Source of the DNA: CALMEH01 sp964548225
Lineage (GTDB): Bacteria > Acidobacteriota > Blastocatellia > Pyrinomonadales > Pyrinomonadaceae
Assembly (NCBI GenBank): GCA_964548225.1
Contig: CAZJQP010000009.1
Span: 1 to 64,000, forward strand
Length of the DNA stretch: 64,000 nucleotides
Direction: 5' to 3'
Shown: positions 50,868 through 59,185 of the stretch, piece by piece
How the letters are laid out: each line of letters begins with the position of its first letter
How positions within the stretch are numbered: position 1 is the stretch's first letter
The notes under the pieces: model-generated
Seen by the model: the letters and a program-made list of their open reading frames with translations, nothing else
Told to the model about the DNA's origin: nothing
The model's database searches: none
Program-made: the position numbers and the translations under genes

Positions 50868-53315
50868 ATGAAAGTTTTGAAATTTGGCGGCTCTTCGGTG
50901 GGAAGTGCCGAAAATATTGAAAAGGTTGTTACAATCGTCGCAAAAACAATTGAAACGGACGTTTGTGCAGTCGTTTTGTCGGCGATGCAAGGCACGACCG
51001 ATGCTTTGATTGACGTTGCAAAAACGGCTGAATGCGGCGACGATGCGTTTCGTGCAAAAATCCGTGAAATCGAAACGAAACATCTTGAAACAGCGCGAAA
51101 ACTTTTAGGTGAATATTCGCAAGACGGCGTTTTTGACTTTATTGAAAACCGCATCAACGAACTAAAAAATATCTGCGAAGGGGTTTATTTGTTGCGCGAG
51201 CTTTCGGCGCGAACGCTCGATAGAATCGTTAGTTTGGGCGAAATTCTCTCGACCAAAATCGCTTCGGCAAAGTTTAATTCGCTCGGAATTGAGAACGTCT
51301 GGAAAGATTCGCGACAGTTGGTAAAAACCGATTCAAATTATGGTTTCGCGGCGGTTGATTTTGCGAACACAAATCAAAACATCAAAGAATTTTTCGCGGC
51401 TTCAAACTCAAAACTTTTTATTTTGCCGGGTTTTATCGCGTCGGATTCTGAAAATATCACGACAACTTTGGGACGCGGCGGTTCGGATTATACAGGCGCA
51501 ATTTTGGCGGCTGCTTTGGACGCGGAAGTTTTGGAAATTTGGACTGATGTGTCAGGAATGATGACTGCCGACCCGCGCATCGTGCGAAACATAAAGCAAA
51601 TTCCAAGTATAACTTACCGTGAAGCGATGGAATTGTCGCACTTTGGCGCAAAAGTAATTTATCCACCGACGATTCAGCCGGTTTTGCAGAAAAATATTCC
51701 GATTTTCATCAAAAATACGTTTGCGCCGGACGATTACGGAACGCTCATCGAAGCAGAAGTTAGGGACGAAAAAGAAATCATTCGCGGCATCACAAGTATT
51801 GATAAAATCTCGATTCTGAGTCTCGAAGGCTCGGGAATGGTTGGTATTCCGGGTTTTTCAAAACGTCTGTTCGACGCATTATCGCGTGCCGCAATCAATG
51901 TCATTTTGATTACACAAAGCTCATCGGAACATTCGATTTGCGTCGCCGTCGAGGAAAAATTCGGAGCATTGGCGCAAACTGTTGTTGATAAAGAGTTTGA
52001 ATACGAAATTGCGGTCGGAAAAATCGAGCCTTTACAGGTCGAAAACGGTCTTTCGATTCTTGCGCTCGTCGGCGATAATATGCGGAATCACACCGGAATT
52101 TCGGGCAAAATGTTTCACGCGCTCGGCGCACAAGGGGTGAACATTCGCGCCATCGCGCAAGGTTCGTCGGAAAGGAATATTTCCGCCGTTATCGAAACAA
52201 AAGACGTTCGTAAAGCTGTCAACAGTTTGCACGAAGAATTTTTCTCTGATGGCAAACGTCAGATAAATCTCTACGTTATCGGTATCGGAACAGTCGGAAG
52301 CAAATTACTCGCGCAACTCGCGCAACAAAGCGATTTTTTGGCGGAAAATCTAAATCTGAATGTTCGTGTGGTTGGTTTGGCGAATAGCAAGAAATTAATC
52401 TTTGATGAAGACGGCATTGATTTGAGCAACTATAAATTAGAAATTACAAATGCTGAAATAGATTCAAACTTGCCGAAAATTGCTGATTTAATTATCGAAA
52501 AAAACCTCAGAAACTCAATATTTGTTGATGTTACGGCGAATTCAGAAGTTGTAGAAATTTATCCAAAGCTCTTGCAAAAAACGATTTCAGTTATTGCTTG
52601 TAACAAAATTGCCGCTTCGTCAGAATACGAAAATTATCAAAATCTGAAGAATTTGGCGCGAGAATATAATGCAAATTTTTTGTTTGAAACCAACGTCGGC
52701 GCAGGACTTCCAATTATCAATACTTTGAACGATTTGACGCGAAGCGGCGATAAAATCAACCGTATCGAAGCGGTTTTGTCGGGAACTTTGAACTTTGTTT
52801 TCAACAATTACGACGGTTCGCGCTCATTTTCGTCGGTTGTCCGGCAAGCGCAAGACGAAGGTTATACCGAACCCGATCCGCGACTCGATTTGAGCGGAAC
52901 TGATGTTGCCCGAAAGATTTTGATTCTAGCGCGTGAAGCAGGCTATAAACTTGAAATGTCGGACATCGAAAATGAAGGATTTTTGCCTGAATCTTGCTTA
53001 CAAGGAAGCGTTGACGATTTCTATTTTGAGATGGAGAAACACGAAGATTATTTTCGTGAATTGTTGGAAAATGCTCAAAGTAAAGGATTTATCTTAAAAT
53101 ATATCGCCTCTTTCGATAATGGAAAGGCTTCGGTCGGATTGCAAAGCATTAATAAAAAGCATAATTTTGCGAATCTTGCCGGCAAAGATAACGCCGTGCT
53201 TTTTTACACAAATCGCTATACTGATTTGCCGCTCGTCGTCAAAGGCGCAGGCGCGGGCGCAGACGTTACGGCGGCTGGCGTTTTTGCCGACATTATTCGT
53301 GCCGCGAAAATTTGA
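50868..53315 (+). CDS. thrA: Bifunctional aspartate kinase/homoserine dehydrogenase
   Basis: An 815-residue fusion. The aspartokinase part (about 1-300) has KFGGSSVGSAENIEKV, GRGGSDYTGAILAAAL and a Thr/Ser-rich catalytic loop. Two ACT regulatory domains (about 310-460; ILSLEGSGMVGIPGFS) probably bind threonine. The homoserine dehydrogenase part (about 465-815) has the Rossmann segment VIGIGTVGSKLL and ETNVGAGLPIINTLNDL. It feeds ThrB and ThrC next door, so the three-gene threonine branch is complete here apart from aspartate-semialdehyde dehydrogenase. Confidence 0.96.
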   Translation: MKVLKFGGSSVGSAENIEKVVTIVAKTIETDVCAVVLSAMQGTTDALIDVAKTAECGDDAFRAKIREIETKHLETARKLLGEYSQDGVFDFIENRINELKNICEGVYLLRELSARTLDRIVSLGEILSTKIASAKFNSLGIENVWKDSRQLVKTDSNYGFAAVDFANTNQNIKEFFAASNSKLFILPGFIASDSENITTTLGRGGSDYTGAILAAALDAEVLEIWTDVSGMMTADPRIVRNIKQIPSITYREAMELSHFGAKVIYPPTIQPVLQKNIPIFIKNTFAPDDYGTLIEAEVRDEKEIIRGITSIDKISILSLEGSGMVGIPGFSKRLFDALSRAAINVILITQSSSEHSICVAVEEKFGALAQTVVDKEFEYEIAVGKIEPLQVENGLSILALVGDNMRNHTGISGKMFHALGAQGVNIRAIAQGSSERNISAVIETKDVRKAVNSLHEEFFSDGKRQINLYVIGIGTVGSKLLAQLAQQSDFLAENLNLNVRVVGLANSKKLIFDEDGIDLSNYKLEITNAEIDSNLPKIADLIIEKNLRNSIFVDVTANSEVVEIYPKLLQKTISVIACNKIAASSEYENYQNLKNLAREYNANFLFETNVGAGLPIINTLNDLTRSGDKINRIEAVLSGTLNFVFNNYDGSRSFSSVVRQAQDEGYTEPDPRLDLSGTDVARKILILAREAGYKLEMSDIENEGFLPESCLQGSVDDFYFEMEKHEDYFRELLENAQSKGFILKYIASFDNGKASVGLQSINKKHNFANLAGKDNAVLFYTNRYTDLPLVVKGAGAGADVTAAGVFADIIRAAKI

Positions 53316-53396
53316 CAACAGATTACACGGATTTTACAGACTATTTTTTATAATTTTTAATGCCAAATCTGTGTAATTTGTGTAATCTGTTGTCAA
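53312..53396. repeat. Inverted repeat, 17-bp perfect arms, after thrA
   Basis: Arms 53312-53328 and 53380-53396 are perfect complements built of ACAGATTACAC/GTGTAATCTG sequence; the left arm includes the thrA stop codon. It separates convergent thrA and the PadR gene and probably ends both transcripts. Confidence 0.8.
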
Positions 53397-53405
53397 AAAT
53401 TCTTC

Positions 53406-53900
53406 CTACGATTCGGCTAAAATCGAATAAACATCGCGCCGCGCTTGGTTGACGATTTCGTTGATTTTTTTAATTGTTTCCTCATCGCCGTCGCGCACGC
53501 CGTCCATTACCGCCGAACCGAATTTCATTAAAGATTTCCGCATTTCAAAGGCTTGCACCATTTTCGGATTGGCTTCAAATTTTCGTTCGCCGCGTTCTTC
53601 CAAAAGCCGCAAACCTTCTTCGGTAATCGTATAAACCTTTTTGCCTTCGACCTGTTCGCTCGTCAAATATCCGCCTTCTTCGAGCATTTGCAAAGTTGGA
53701 TAAACCGAGCCGGGCGAAGGGCGATAACCGCCCGATTGTTGTTCGAGTTCGCTGATAATTTCGTAACCGTGTCGCGGAGTTTCTTTCAAAATCTCCAGCA
53801 AATGAAACTTTATATCGCCGCGCCGCATTCGCATAAATTTACCTTTAAAGCCCGAACCGCATCTGTCGTGGGCAACCTTAAATCTTAATTTTCCAAACAT
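53406..53900 (-). CDS. PadR-family transcriptional regulator
   Basis: A 164-residue regulator. The PadR winged helix runs about 25-110: MRRGDIKFHLLEILKE, RHGYEIISELEQQSGGYRP, PSPGSVYPTLQMLEEGGYL and the wing VEGKKVYTITEEG. A C-terminal helical dimerisation part follows. The N-terminal 20 residues (MFGKLRFKVAHDRC) precede the usual PadR start. Its target is unknown; the TATATC-AC-GATATA dyad 66 bases upstream (53966-53979) suggests autoregulation. Confidence 0.9.
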   Translation of the reverse strand: MFGKLRFKVAHDRCGSGFKGKFMRMRRGDIKFHLLEILKETPRHGYEIISELEQQSGGYRPSPGSVYPTLQMLEEGGYLTSEQVEGKKVYTITEEGLRLLEERGERKFEANPKMVQAFEMRKSLMKFGSAVMDGVRDGDEETIKKINEIVNQARRDVYSILAES

Positions 53901-53965
53901 ATATTTTTACCTCAAATTTCTAAAATATTCAATGAAACCTATTGTTTCATCGTAATATGTTATTT

Positions 53966-53979
53966 TATATCACGATATA
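53966..53979. promoter_or_regulatory. PadR operator candidate
   Basis: TATATC and GATATA form perfect 6-bp arms with a 2-base spacer, upstream of the PadR gene. A second small dyad, TGAAAC/GTTTCA, lies at about 53933-53949. Such AT-rich palindromes are typical of PadR sites. Confidence 0.5.
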
Positions 53980-54030
53980 TCGGAATAGGTCAAGTAATAC
54001 TTGCAATTTTGATGTTTGAGCAAATTTCAG

Positions 54031-55191
54031 CTACTTCAAAACGTCAATCAACAAATCAATTTCGTCCTTTTTCACACAAAGCGGCGGAAGCAGGCGCAAA
54101 ACATTCGGATTGCTCGAAGTTCCCGTAATTATTCGGTTTTCCAATAGTTTTTGATGAACGGACGCGCAGTTTTCTGTAAATTCGATGCCTAAAAGACCAC
54201 CTTTGCCGTGAAGACTTTTGACTGTTTCGATTGGCTTTAATTTTTCGCGCAGATAATTTTCGATTTCGGAAATATTTTCACGCATCTTGTCGTTTTCAAT
54301 CGCCTCAATCGTCGCCAAAACCGCCGCCATCGCCAACATTCCACCGCCGAAAGTCGTGCCTAAATCGTTGAGTTTGATATTTTTTGAAACGCTTTCATTC
54401 ACCAAACACGCGCCGACCGGAACGCCGCTTCCGAGCGATTTTGCCAACGTAATTATGTCCGGCTCGACAAAATCCGCTAAATCCGAACCGCCAAAAAACC
54501 AATTTCCCGTGCGCCCGATTCCCGTCTGAACTTCGTCAAAAATTAAAACAATTCCGTGTTCGTCGCAAATTTCCCGCAAGGCTCGGAAAAATTCGGGCGC
54601 GGCTTCGGTTACGCCAGCCATTGATTGAATTGGTTCGAGCATAATCGCGGCAGTTTCTTTGTCCGCGAGTTCTCTGACGCTTTTAATATCTCCAAACTCC
54701 GCGCAGACGTGATGCGGCACATTTGGTTTGCCGATTTCGCGGTATTTTCCCAAAAATGTCGCCGAAATCGAATCAGCCGTGCGCCCGTGAAAACCGCCGG
54801 AAAATGTAATAATTTTTTCGCGCTTCGTGGCAAACCGCGCCATTCGCATCGCGTTTTCGTTTGCCTCAGTTCCCGAATTACAGAAAAATGCTTTCGTCAG
54901 ACTTTCAGGCGCGATTGAAACCAATTTTTCCGCCGCTTTTGCGCGAATTTCCGAATAGACGAGATTTGAATAAAACAGAACCTTTTCGGCTTGATTTTTT
55001 AACGCTTCGACAACGTGCGGATGCGAATGACCTGTCGCGCAAACCGCGTGTCCGCCGTATAAATCGAGATATTTTTCGCCGTCGCTCGTCCAAATCCACA
55101 CGCCCGCGCCACGCTCGACGGCGATATTCATTTTCGCGTAAGTCGCAACTTGAAATTGTTCTTCTAAATTGTAAATTTCTTGAAAATTCAT
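54031..55191 (-). CDS. argD: Acetylornithine/succinyldiaminopimelate-type aminotransferase
   Basis: A 386-residue class III aminotransferase: LDLYGGHAVCATGHSHP, AFFCNSGTEANENA, LIFDEVQTGIGRTG and the PLP lysine in DIITLAKSLGSG. In arginine synthesis it transaminates N-acetylglutamate semialdehyde made by ArgC, encoded two genes upstream, which fixes the assignment better than sequence alone. ATG 55191 is preferred over a TTG three codons earlier. It begins 5 bases after the preceding small gene. Confidence 0.92.
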   Translation of the reverse strand: MNFQEIYNLEEQFQVATYAKMNIAVERGAGVWIWTSDGEKYLDLYGGHAVCATGHSHPHVVEALKNQAEKVLFYSNLVYSEIRAKAAEKLVSIAPESLTKAFFCNSGTEANENAMRMARFATKREKIITFSGGFHGRTADSISATFLGKYREIGKPNVPHHVCAEFGDIKSVRELADKETAAIMLEPIQSMAGVTEAAPEFFRALREICDEHGIVLIFDEVQTGIGRTGNWFFGGSDLADFVEPDIITLAKSLGSGVPVGACLVNESVSKNIKLNDLGTTFGGGMLAMAAVLATIEAIENDKMRENISEIENYLREKLKPIETVKSLHGKGGLLGIEFTENCASVHQKLLENRIITGTSSNPNVLRLLPPLCVKKDEIDLLIDVLK

Positions 55192-55196
55192 TTTTT

Positions 55197-55421
55197 TCAA
55201 ACTCGCCGCTCCAAATAACTGCTTGGCGAATCCATAATTTTATAAGCCAAAATCCTTATATCATCGGGATTTACGCGATATTCGGCGAGTTCTTTTTCGT
55301 TCAATTTTATCTTTATTTCAAAAATCGCCACCGTTCCGCAGACGACTTCGAGAAAATGGTCGTCCGTCGCTTCGTCGCGGTAAAGCGTGTAAAAATAATG
55401 TTCGTCCTTTAAAATTTCCAT
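55197..55421 (-). CDS. Small conserved-looking protein between argC and argD
   Basis: A 74-residue protein, MEILKDEHYFYTLYRDEATD onward, mixed strands and helices with no membrane segment. Its ATG (55421) overlaps the argC stop by one base and its stop lies 5 bases before argD, so it is translated with them. The family is not recognised; a small regulator or accessory factor of the arginine enzymes is possible. Confidence 0.7.
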   Translation of the reverse strand: MEILKDEHYFYTLYRDEATDDHFLEVVCGTVAIFEIKIKLNEKELAEYRVNPDDIRILAYKIMDSPSSYLERRV

Positions 55422-56452
55422 CACGGGTTCGTTCCAATCAATTTCAATCTGGTCGTTTCATCCAAACCGAACATCAAATTCATATTTTGCACCGCTTGAC
55501 CTGCCGCACCTTTGACCAGATTATCAATCGCCGAAAAAACCGCGATTTGTTTGCCGAAAGAATGAACGGCGATGTCGCAAAAGTTGGTCGTTTTTACCCA
55601 ATTTATATCGGGCGAATTTTCGACAATTCGGACGAAATACGAATTTTCATAAAAATTCTCGTAAAGATTTTTTAAGTCTTCATTCGTCAAAATATTGGTC
55701 GTTTCGAGATAGCAAGACGCGAAAATTCCGCGTGAAACAGGAAGCGAATGCGTCATAAAAACAAATTCATTTTCAAATTCGCCGATTGATTTCAAATGTT
55801 GCGCGATTTCCGGTAAGTGTTGATGCTGAAAAGGTTTGTAGGCATAAAACGAATTCATTCTCTGCGGATGATGAGTGTTCGCCGCCGCTTTTGCGCCTGA
55901 ACCGGACGAACCTGTTTTCGCGTCAACAATAATTTTCCCCGTCAAAAGTCCGCTTTTCACCAACGGCGCAAGCGCAAGCAAAGTCGCCGTCGCAAAACAC
56001 CCTGGATTGGCGATATATTTTGCCGTTTTTATCCGTTCTCGGTTTGTTTCGGTCAAACCATAGACAAATTCGCTTTGTAAATCCGCTTTTTCGAGCTTGT
56101 AAAATTGCTTGAAAACGTCCACATCATCAATCCGAAAATCTCCCGAAAGATCAATCGCTTTAACATTTTTCGGCAAATTCGGAATCAAATGCAAAGCCTG
56201 TCCGTGCGGCAGAGCAAAAAACGCGACATCAATATTTTCGAGTTTCGACAAATCATCCGGCGCAATTTCAAATTTCAGGTTACAAATTCCAAACAGATTT
56301 TTATGAACTTCGCCAACCGCTTTCCCCGCGTGTTCATTTGCCGTAACCAAAACGATTTCCGCGTTTTCGTGAAACAAAAGAATCCGCAAAAGCTCGCTTC
56401 CGCCATAGCCCGAACCGCCGAAGACTGCAATTTTTATTTTTTCTCGAATCAT
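55421..56452 (-). CDS. argC: N-acetyl-gamma-glutamyl-phosphate reductase
   Basis: A 343-residue ArgC. The NADP fold has VFGGSGYGGSELLRIL; the catalytic cysteine lies in YIANPGCFATATLLAL; the substrate region has GSSGSGAKAAANTHHP. It reduces N-acetylglutamyl-phosphate to the semialdehyde that ArgD uses. It is the first of three coupled genes (argC, small gene, argD). A repeat element of about 190 bases lies upstream. Confidence 0.96.
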   Translation of the reverse strand: MIREKIKIAVFGGSGYGGSELLRILLFHENAEIVLVTANEHAGKAVGEVHKNLFGICNLKFEIAPDDLSKLENIDVAFFALPHGQALHLIPNLPKNVKAIDLSGDFRIDDVDVFKQFYKLEKADLQSEFVYGLTETNRERIKTAKYIANPGCFATATLLALAPLVKSGLLTGKIIVDAKTGSSGSGAKAAANTHHPQRMNSFYAYKPFQHQHLPEIAQHLKSIGEFENEFVFMTHSLPVSRGIFASCYLETTNILTNEDLKNLYENFYENSYFVRIVENSPDINWVKTTNFCDIAVHSFGKQIAVFSAIDNLVKGAAGQAVQNMNLMFGLDETTRLKLIGTNP

Positions 56453-56475
56453 TTTTTGATTATTTTGTTACCGTT

Positions 56476-56672
56476 TCGATAAAAGCCGATGAAATCGGCG
56501 AAATATTTGTAGCCCACAGTGTAAGCTGTGGGAAAACGCGAAATGATGATTTAGCCATCGAAGATGGCGGCATAAATTTATGTCGCCGATTTCATCGGCT
56601 TGTCATCGGTGACAATCTATGCCCGCAGTTTGCACTGCGGGCTACAAATATTTCGCCGTCTTCGGCGGCTAA
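56476..56672. repeat. Multi-hairpin palindromic element upstream of argC
   Basis: Outer arms 56496-56514 and 56639-56657 are perfect 19-bp complements (GGCGAAATATTTGTAGCCC and inverse). Inside are further hairpins: CCCACAG/CTGTGGG, GCCATC/GATGGC, GCCGAT/ATCGGC and CCCGCAG/CTGCGGG. No coding frame. It may be a mobile palindromic (REP/MITE-type) element or a structured leader. Confidence 0.8.
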
Positions 56673-56691
56673 AACAAAACGTCAAAAGAAC

Positions 56692-56955
56692 CTAAATACC
56701 GTTCAGAAAATTGCAGATTTTTTCTGCATCTATCGGATATTTATTCTCAAATTCTTTGCTGGCGTAAATCGCCCAGAGCATTCCCTTCTGAACTTCGATG
56801 TTCACATAAACATCTTTACTATTTTTGTTTTCAAATCTCCAAACGCCGCTTTCAGAAGGCTTTTCTCCAAAATTCGTCAGTTGGGCAATTACAATATTCG
56901 GACAAATCTCTTTAATTTCCGCAATCAAAATATCAATTTCGCTCAATTCGTTCAT
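56692..56955 (-). CDS. Small hypothetical protein downstream of the VOC gene
   Basis: An 87-residue soluble protein (MNELSEIDILIAEIKEI onward, ending KICNFLNGI). Its start overlaps the VOC gene's stop by 4 bases (ATGA), so it is translationally coupled. No family recognised. Confidence 0.65.
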   Translation of the reverse strand: MNELSEIDILIAEIKEICPNIVIAQLTNFGEKPSESGVWRFENKNSKDVYVNIEVQKGMLWAIYASKEFENKYPIDAEKICNFLNGI

Positions 56956-57344
56956 TTTTTACTAAACTCAATCAAATCCCAAAGATTGCCGTATAAATCC
57001 GCGAAAACGGCGACTGTGCCGTAATCTTCAGTTTTCGGTTCGCGGACAAATTTCACGCCTTTGCGAACATAATTTTCATAATCGCGCCAAAAATCGTCGG
57101 TTTGCAGAAAGAGAAAAACGCGCCCGCCGGTTTGGTTTCCGATGCGCGACCTTTGTTCTTCGCCGACACCTTTTGCCAACAATAATTGACATTGCGAATC
57201 TTTCGGCGCGACCAAAACCCAACGCTTAGTTTCGCTCTGTGGCGTGTCTTCGAGAAGCACGAAATCCAATTTCTGCGTGTAAAATTCAATCGCTTCGTCG
57301 TAATCCGCTACGACTAAAGCGATGTGTGCGATTGATTGTTTCAT
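56952..57344 (-). CDS. VOC/glyoxalase-like domain protein
   Basis: A 130-residue protein of the vicinal-oxygen-chelate fold: IAHIALVVADYDEAIEFYTQ at the start and FADLYGNLWDLIEFS at the end are the glyoxalase/bleomycin-resistance pattern, with His and Glu metal ligands in those segments. Substrate unknown. It is followed by a coupled small gene. A ~145-bp TIR element separates it from the DUF1611 gene upstream. Confidence 0.88.
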   Translation of the reverse strand: MKQSIAHIALVVADYDEAIEFYTQKLDFVLLEDTPQSETKRWVLVAPKDSQCQLLLAKGVGEEQRSRIGNQTGGRVFLFLQTDDFWRDYENYVRKGVKFVREPKTEDYGTVAVFADLYGNLWDLIEFSKK

Positions 57345-57353
57345 AAATTTAAG

Positions 57354-57500
57354 GACTGGAGCGCAAGCGTCCTCGCTTGCAATGAGCGTCGTTTTTTGAC
57401 GCGAAAAAGCCGCGATTTACTCGAAACTTTTAGAAAACTCAACACTTTTGCGCCGCAAAAAACGCAACGCATTGCAAGCGAGGACGCTTGCGCTCCAGTC
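57354..57500. mobile_element. ~145-bp TIR element, copy B
   Basis: Terminal arms 57354-57384 and 57470-57500 are perfect 31-bp complements beginning GACTGGAGCGCAAGCG. The interior resembles copy A. It sits in the gap between the VOC gene and the DUF1611 gene, ending 2 bases before the latter's stop codon. Confidence 0.88.
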
Positions 57501-57502
57501 AA

Positions 57503-58546
57503 TTAGGCAAAAATCAATTCTGTTTCCTTTTCAAAGTTTAGCAATTCAAAAAGGCGGAAACCATCGCGGCGTGCGTTTCCGGCTTTGATTTTGAATTGTT
57601 TTTCGACAAAATCTTCGCCCATTTGCGAATCCGTTACCGAACCGGCGACGACATCAATTTCGATGCCGAAACTTTTCAAAACCTGCATTCCGCCGATTAC
57701 GCCGACATAATCCGAAGCGCAAAAAACAAACGATTTCATCGCTTCTCTAATTTCAAAATCGCGCAAAACCGAATCAACTGCGTAGCCGCCGACAATGCCG
57801 TCGCCGAGTTCGACGACGATTAAGTCAGGCTCGAACGAATTTAAATGATTCAAAATCGCCTTTGCCACAGGCGCGAGATTTTCGACATCAACCGTCGAAG
57901 GTAAGCCGCAATCTAAAAAACTCGCCGTCCGAAACGCGCCGTGGTCTTGCATGTTCAAAGTGTCGCGCAAACACGCCACGCCCGACATTTTTGCGGCGCA
58001 AACTTTCAAGCCCGAATGCGCGGCTTGTTTGATAATTTCGGTTGCCGCAACTGTTTTGCCTGAATTCATACAAGTTCCCGCCACAACAACAATCGGCGCG
58101 GATTCTTTGAGAAAGTTTGTCGGCTTCAAAGCATCATTGGCAATATTCAAAATATTTTCAAACTTATCACAAGCAATGCCCAAAACTTCAACTTCAATCG
58201 CGTCCGACAAGCTGGAATGATGACCTTTGCAAATGCCGATAACGCCGCCCATATTGAGCAGATGAAGTTTATCGCCTGCCTTTACCGATTCGGGAACGTC
58301 GCCGACAAAACCTTTGAGCGCACGGCGTTTGCCCAAGACACCGATTAAAATATCGTGGCGATTGATTTTCGCCAGCCGTCCGCTCGGCAATTCCAAATTG
58401 CCGTAAGTTACCGATTCGCTCAGTGCGCGGACGATCACCACGTCGCCCGCTTTCGGCGCGAAATATTCTTCAATGCCGGCAACTTTTTTAGTCAAATTCA
58501 AAGGCGAAGTCGCCGAACCGATTTTGTCTGCTTCTAAAAATTTCAT
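57503..58546 (-). CDS. DUF1611-family protein (DgcN-like) coupled to argR
   Basis: A 347-residue protein. An N-terminal domain (about 1-140) with LGKRRALKGFVG and GICKGHHSSL is followed by a P-loop domain with GTCMNSGKT (157-165) and DLIVVELGDGIVGGYAV. This is the DUF1611 layout; the studied relative DgcN acts on D-glutamate with acetyl-CoA. Its ATG overlaps the argR stop by 4 bases. Being in an arginine regulon, it might supply or handle an acylated glutamate, but that is inference. Confidence 0.82.
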   Translation of the reverse strand: MKFLEADKIGSATSPLNLTKKVAGIEEYFAPKAGDVVIVRALSESVTYGNLELPSGRLAKINRHDILIGVLGKRRALKGFVGDVPESVKAGDKLHLLNMGGVIGICKGHHSSLSDAIEVEVLGIACDKFENILNIANDALKPTNFLKESAPIVVVAGTCMNSGKTVAATEIIKQAAHSGLKVCAAKMSGVACLRDTLNMQDHGAFRTASFLDCGLPSTVDVENLAPVAKAILNHLNSFEPDLIVVELGDGIVGGYAVDSVLRDFEIREAMKSFVFCASDYVGVIGGMQVLKSFGIEIDVVAGSVTDSQMGEDFVEKQFKIKAGNARRDGFRLFELLNFEKETELIFA

Positions 58547-58962
58547 TCCGTTTCCTTAAAAACTCCCCAAATCTTTTTCATCGCCGATTTTTGCGCTTTC
58601 GCGTCTTTAACGGCGATGAAAATCGTGTCGTCGCCCGCGATTGTGCCAACGATTTCGGCGATTTTTTCGCGGTCAATCTGCACCGCCACCGCCGAAGCCA
58701 AACCGCTTTCGCATCTTGCAACAATCAGATTTGCGCCCGCAGTTTCGAGTCCGACAAAGCCGAAACGCGCATCTGTTTTGTTTGGAATTGCATAAAACTT
58801 CCCTTTTTTGACGATTCCGAGTTCGTCCAAATCGCGTGAAACGCTCGATTGTGTCGCCTCAAATCCGGCTTCCGCAAGCGATTTTGTCAATTCTTCTTGC
58901 GTTCCGATATTTTTTGCGTTGATTAAATTTATGATTGCTTCTTGTCTTTGCGCTTTAATCAT
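58543..58962 (-). CDS. argR: Arginine repressor ArgR
   Basis: A 139-residue ArgR. The N-terminal winged helix has IINAKNIGTQEELTKSL-like sequence and FEATQSSVSRDLDELGIVK; the C-terminal hexamerisation and arginine-binding domain has DDTIFIAVKDAKAQKSAMKK. The start ATG 58962 (MIKAQRQEA) is preferred; the frame continues 46 codons upstream but only into repeat DNA. It represses arginine genes when arginine is bound. The DUF1611 gene follows in overlap. Confidence 0.94.
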   Translation of the reverse strand: MIKAQRQEAIINLINAKNIGTQEELTKSLAEAGFEATQSSVSRDLDELGIVKKGKFYAIPNKTDARFGFVGLETAGANLIVARCESGLASAVAVQIDREKIAEIVGTIAGDDTIFIAVKDAKAQKSAMKKIWGVFKETE

Positions 58963-58983
58963 CTCGAATTTTATTAAAACATT

Positions 58984-59013
58984 TATGCAAAAATATTGCA
59001 AATTATTTGCATA
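58984..59013. promoter_or_regulatory. ARG-box-like operator upstream of argR
   Basis: TATGCAAA (58984-58991) and TTTGCATA (59006-59013) are perfect 8-bp arms. Nested within, TGCAAA-TTA-TTTGCA (58997-59011) forms a tighter dyad. AT-rich palindromes of this kind before argR are expected ArgR sites. Confidence 0.55.
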
Positions 59014-59041
59014 GACGCATATTTGGGATGATTGGTTGCAG

Positions 59042-59185
59042 AAAAGACTGAAACGCAAGTGTCCTCGCTTGCAATGAGCGAAGCAAAAAAGCCTTTGCAT
59101 AAATTCAAATTGAATTTATGCAAAGGCTTTACGCCGCTGAAAAACGCGCCGTTTGCAAGCGGGGACGCTTGCGCTCCAGTCTTTT
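59042..59185. mobile_element. ~145-bp TIR element, copy C
   Basis: The ends AAAAGACTG (59042-59050) and CAGTCTTTT (59177-59185) are inverted; inside them the left arm (AAACGCAAGTGTCCTCGC) and right arm (ending GCTTGCGCTCCAGTC) match copies A and B with a few changes. The interior is replaced by a 21-bp perfect palindrome (59088-59108 with 59110-59130). The right end overlaps the pilB stop codon. Confidence 0.8.

Noticed and set aside
58963..59100. 46-residue N-terminal extension of ArgR
   Set aside because: It runs into the TIR element and the ARG-box-like dyad; normal ArgR length is reached from ATG 58962.
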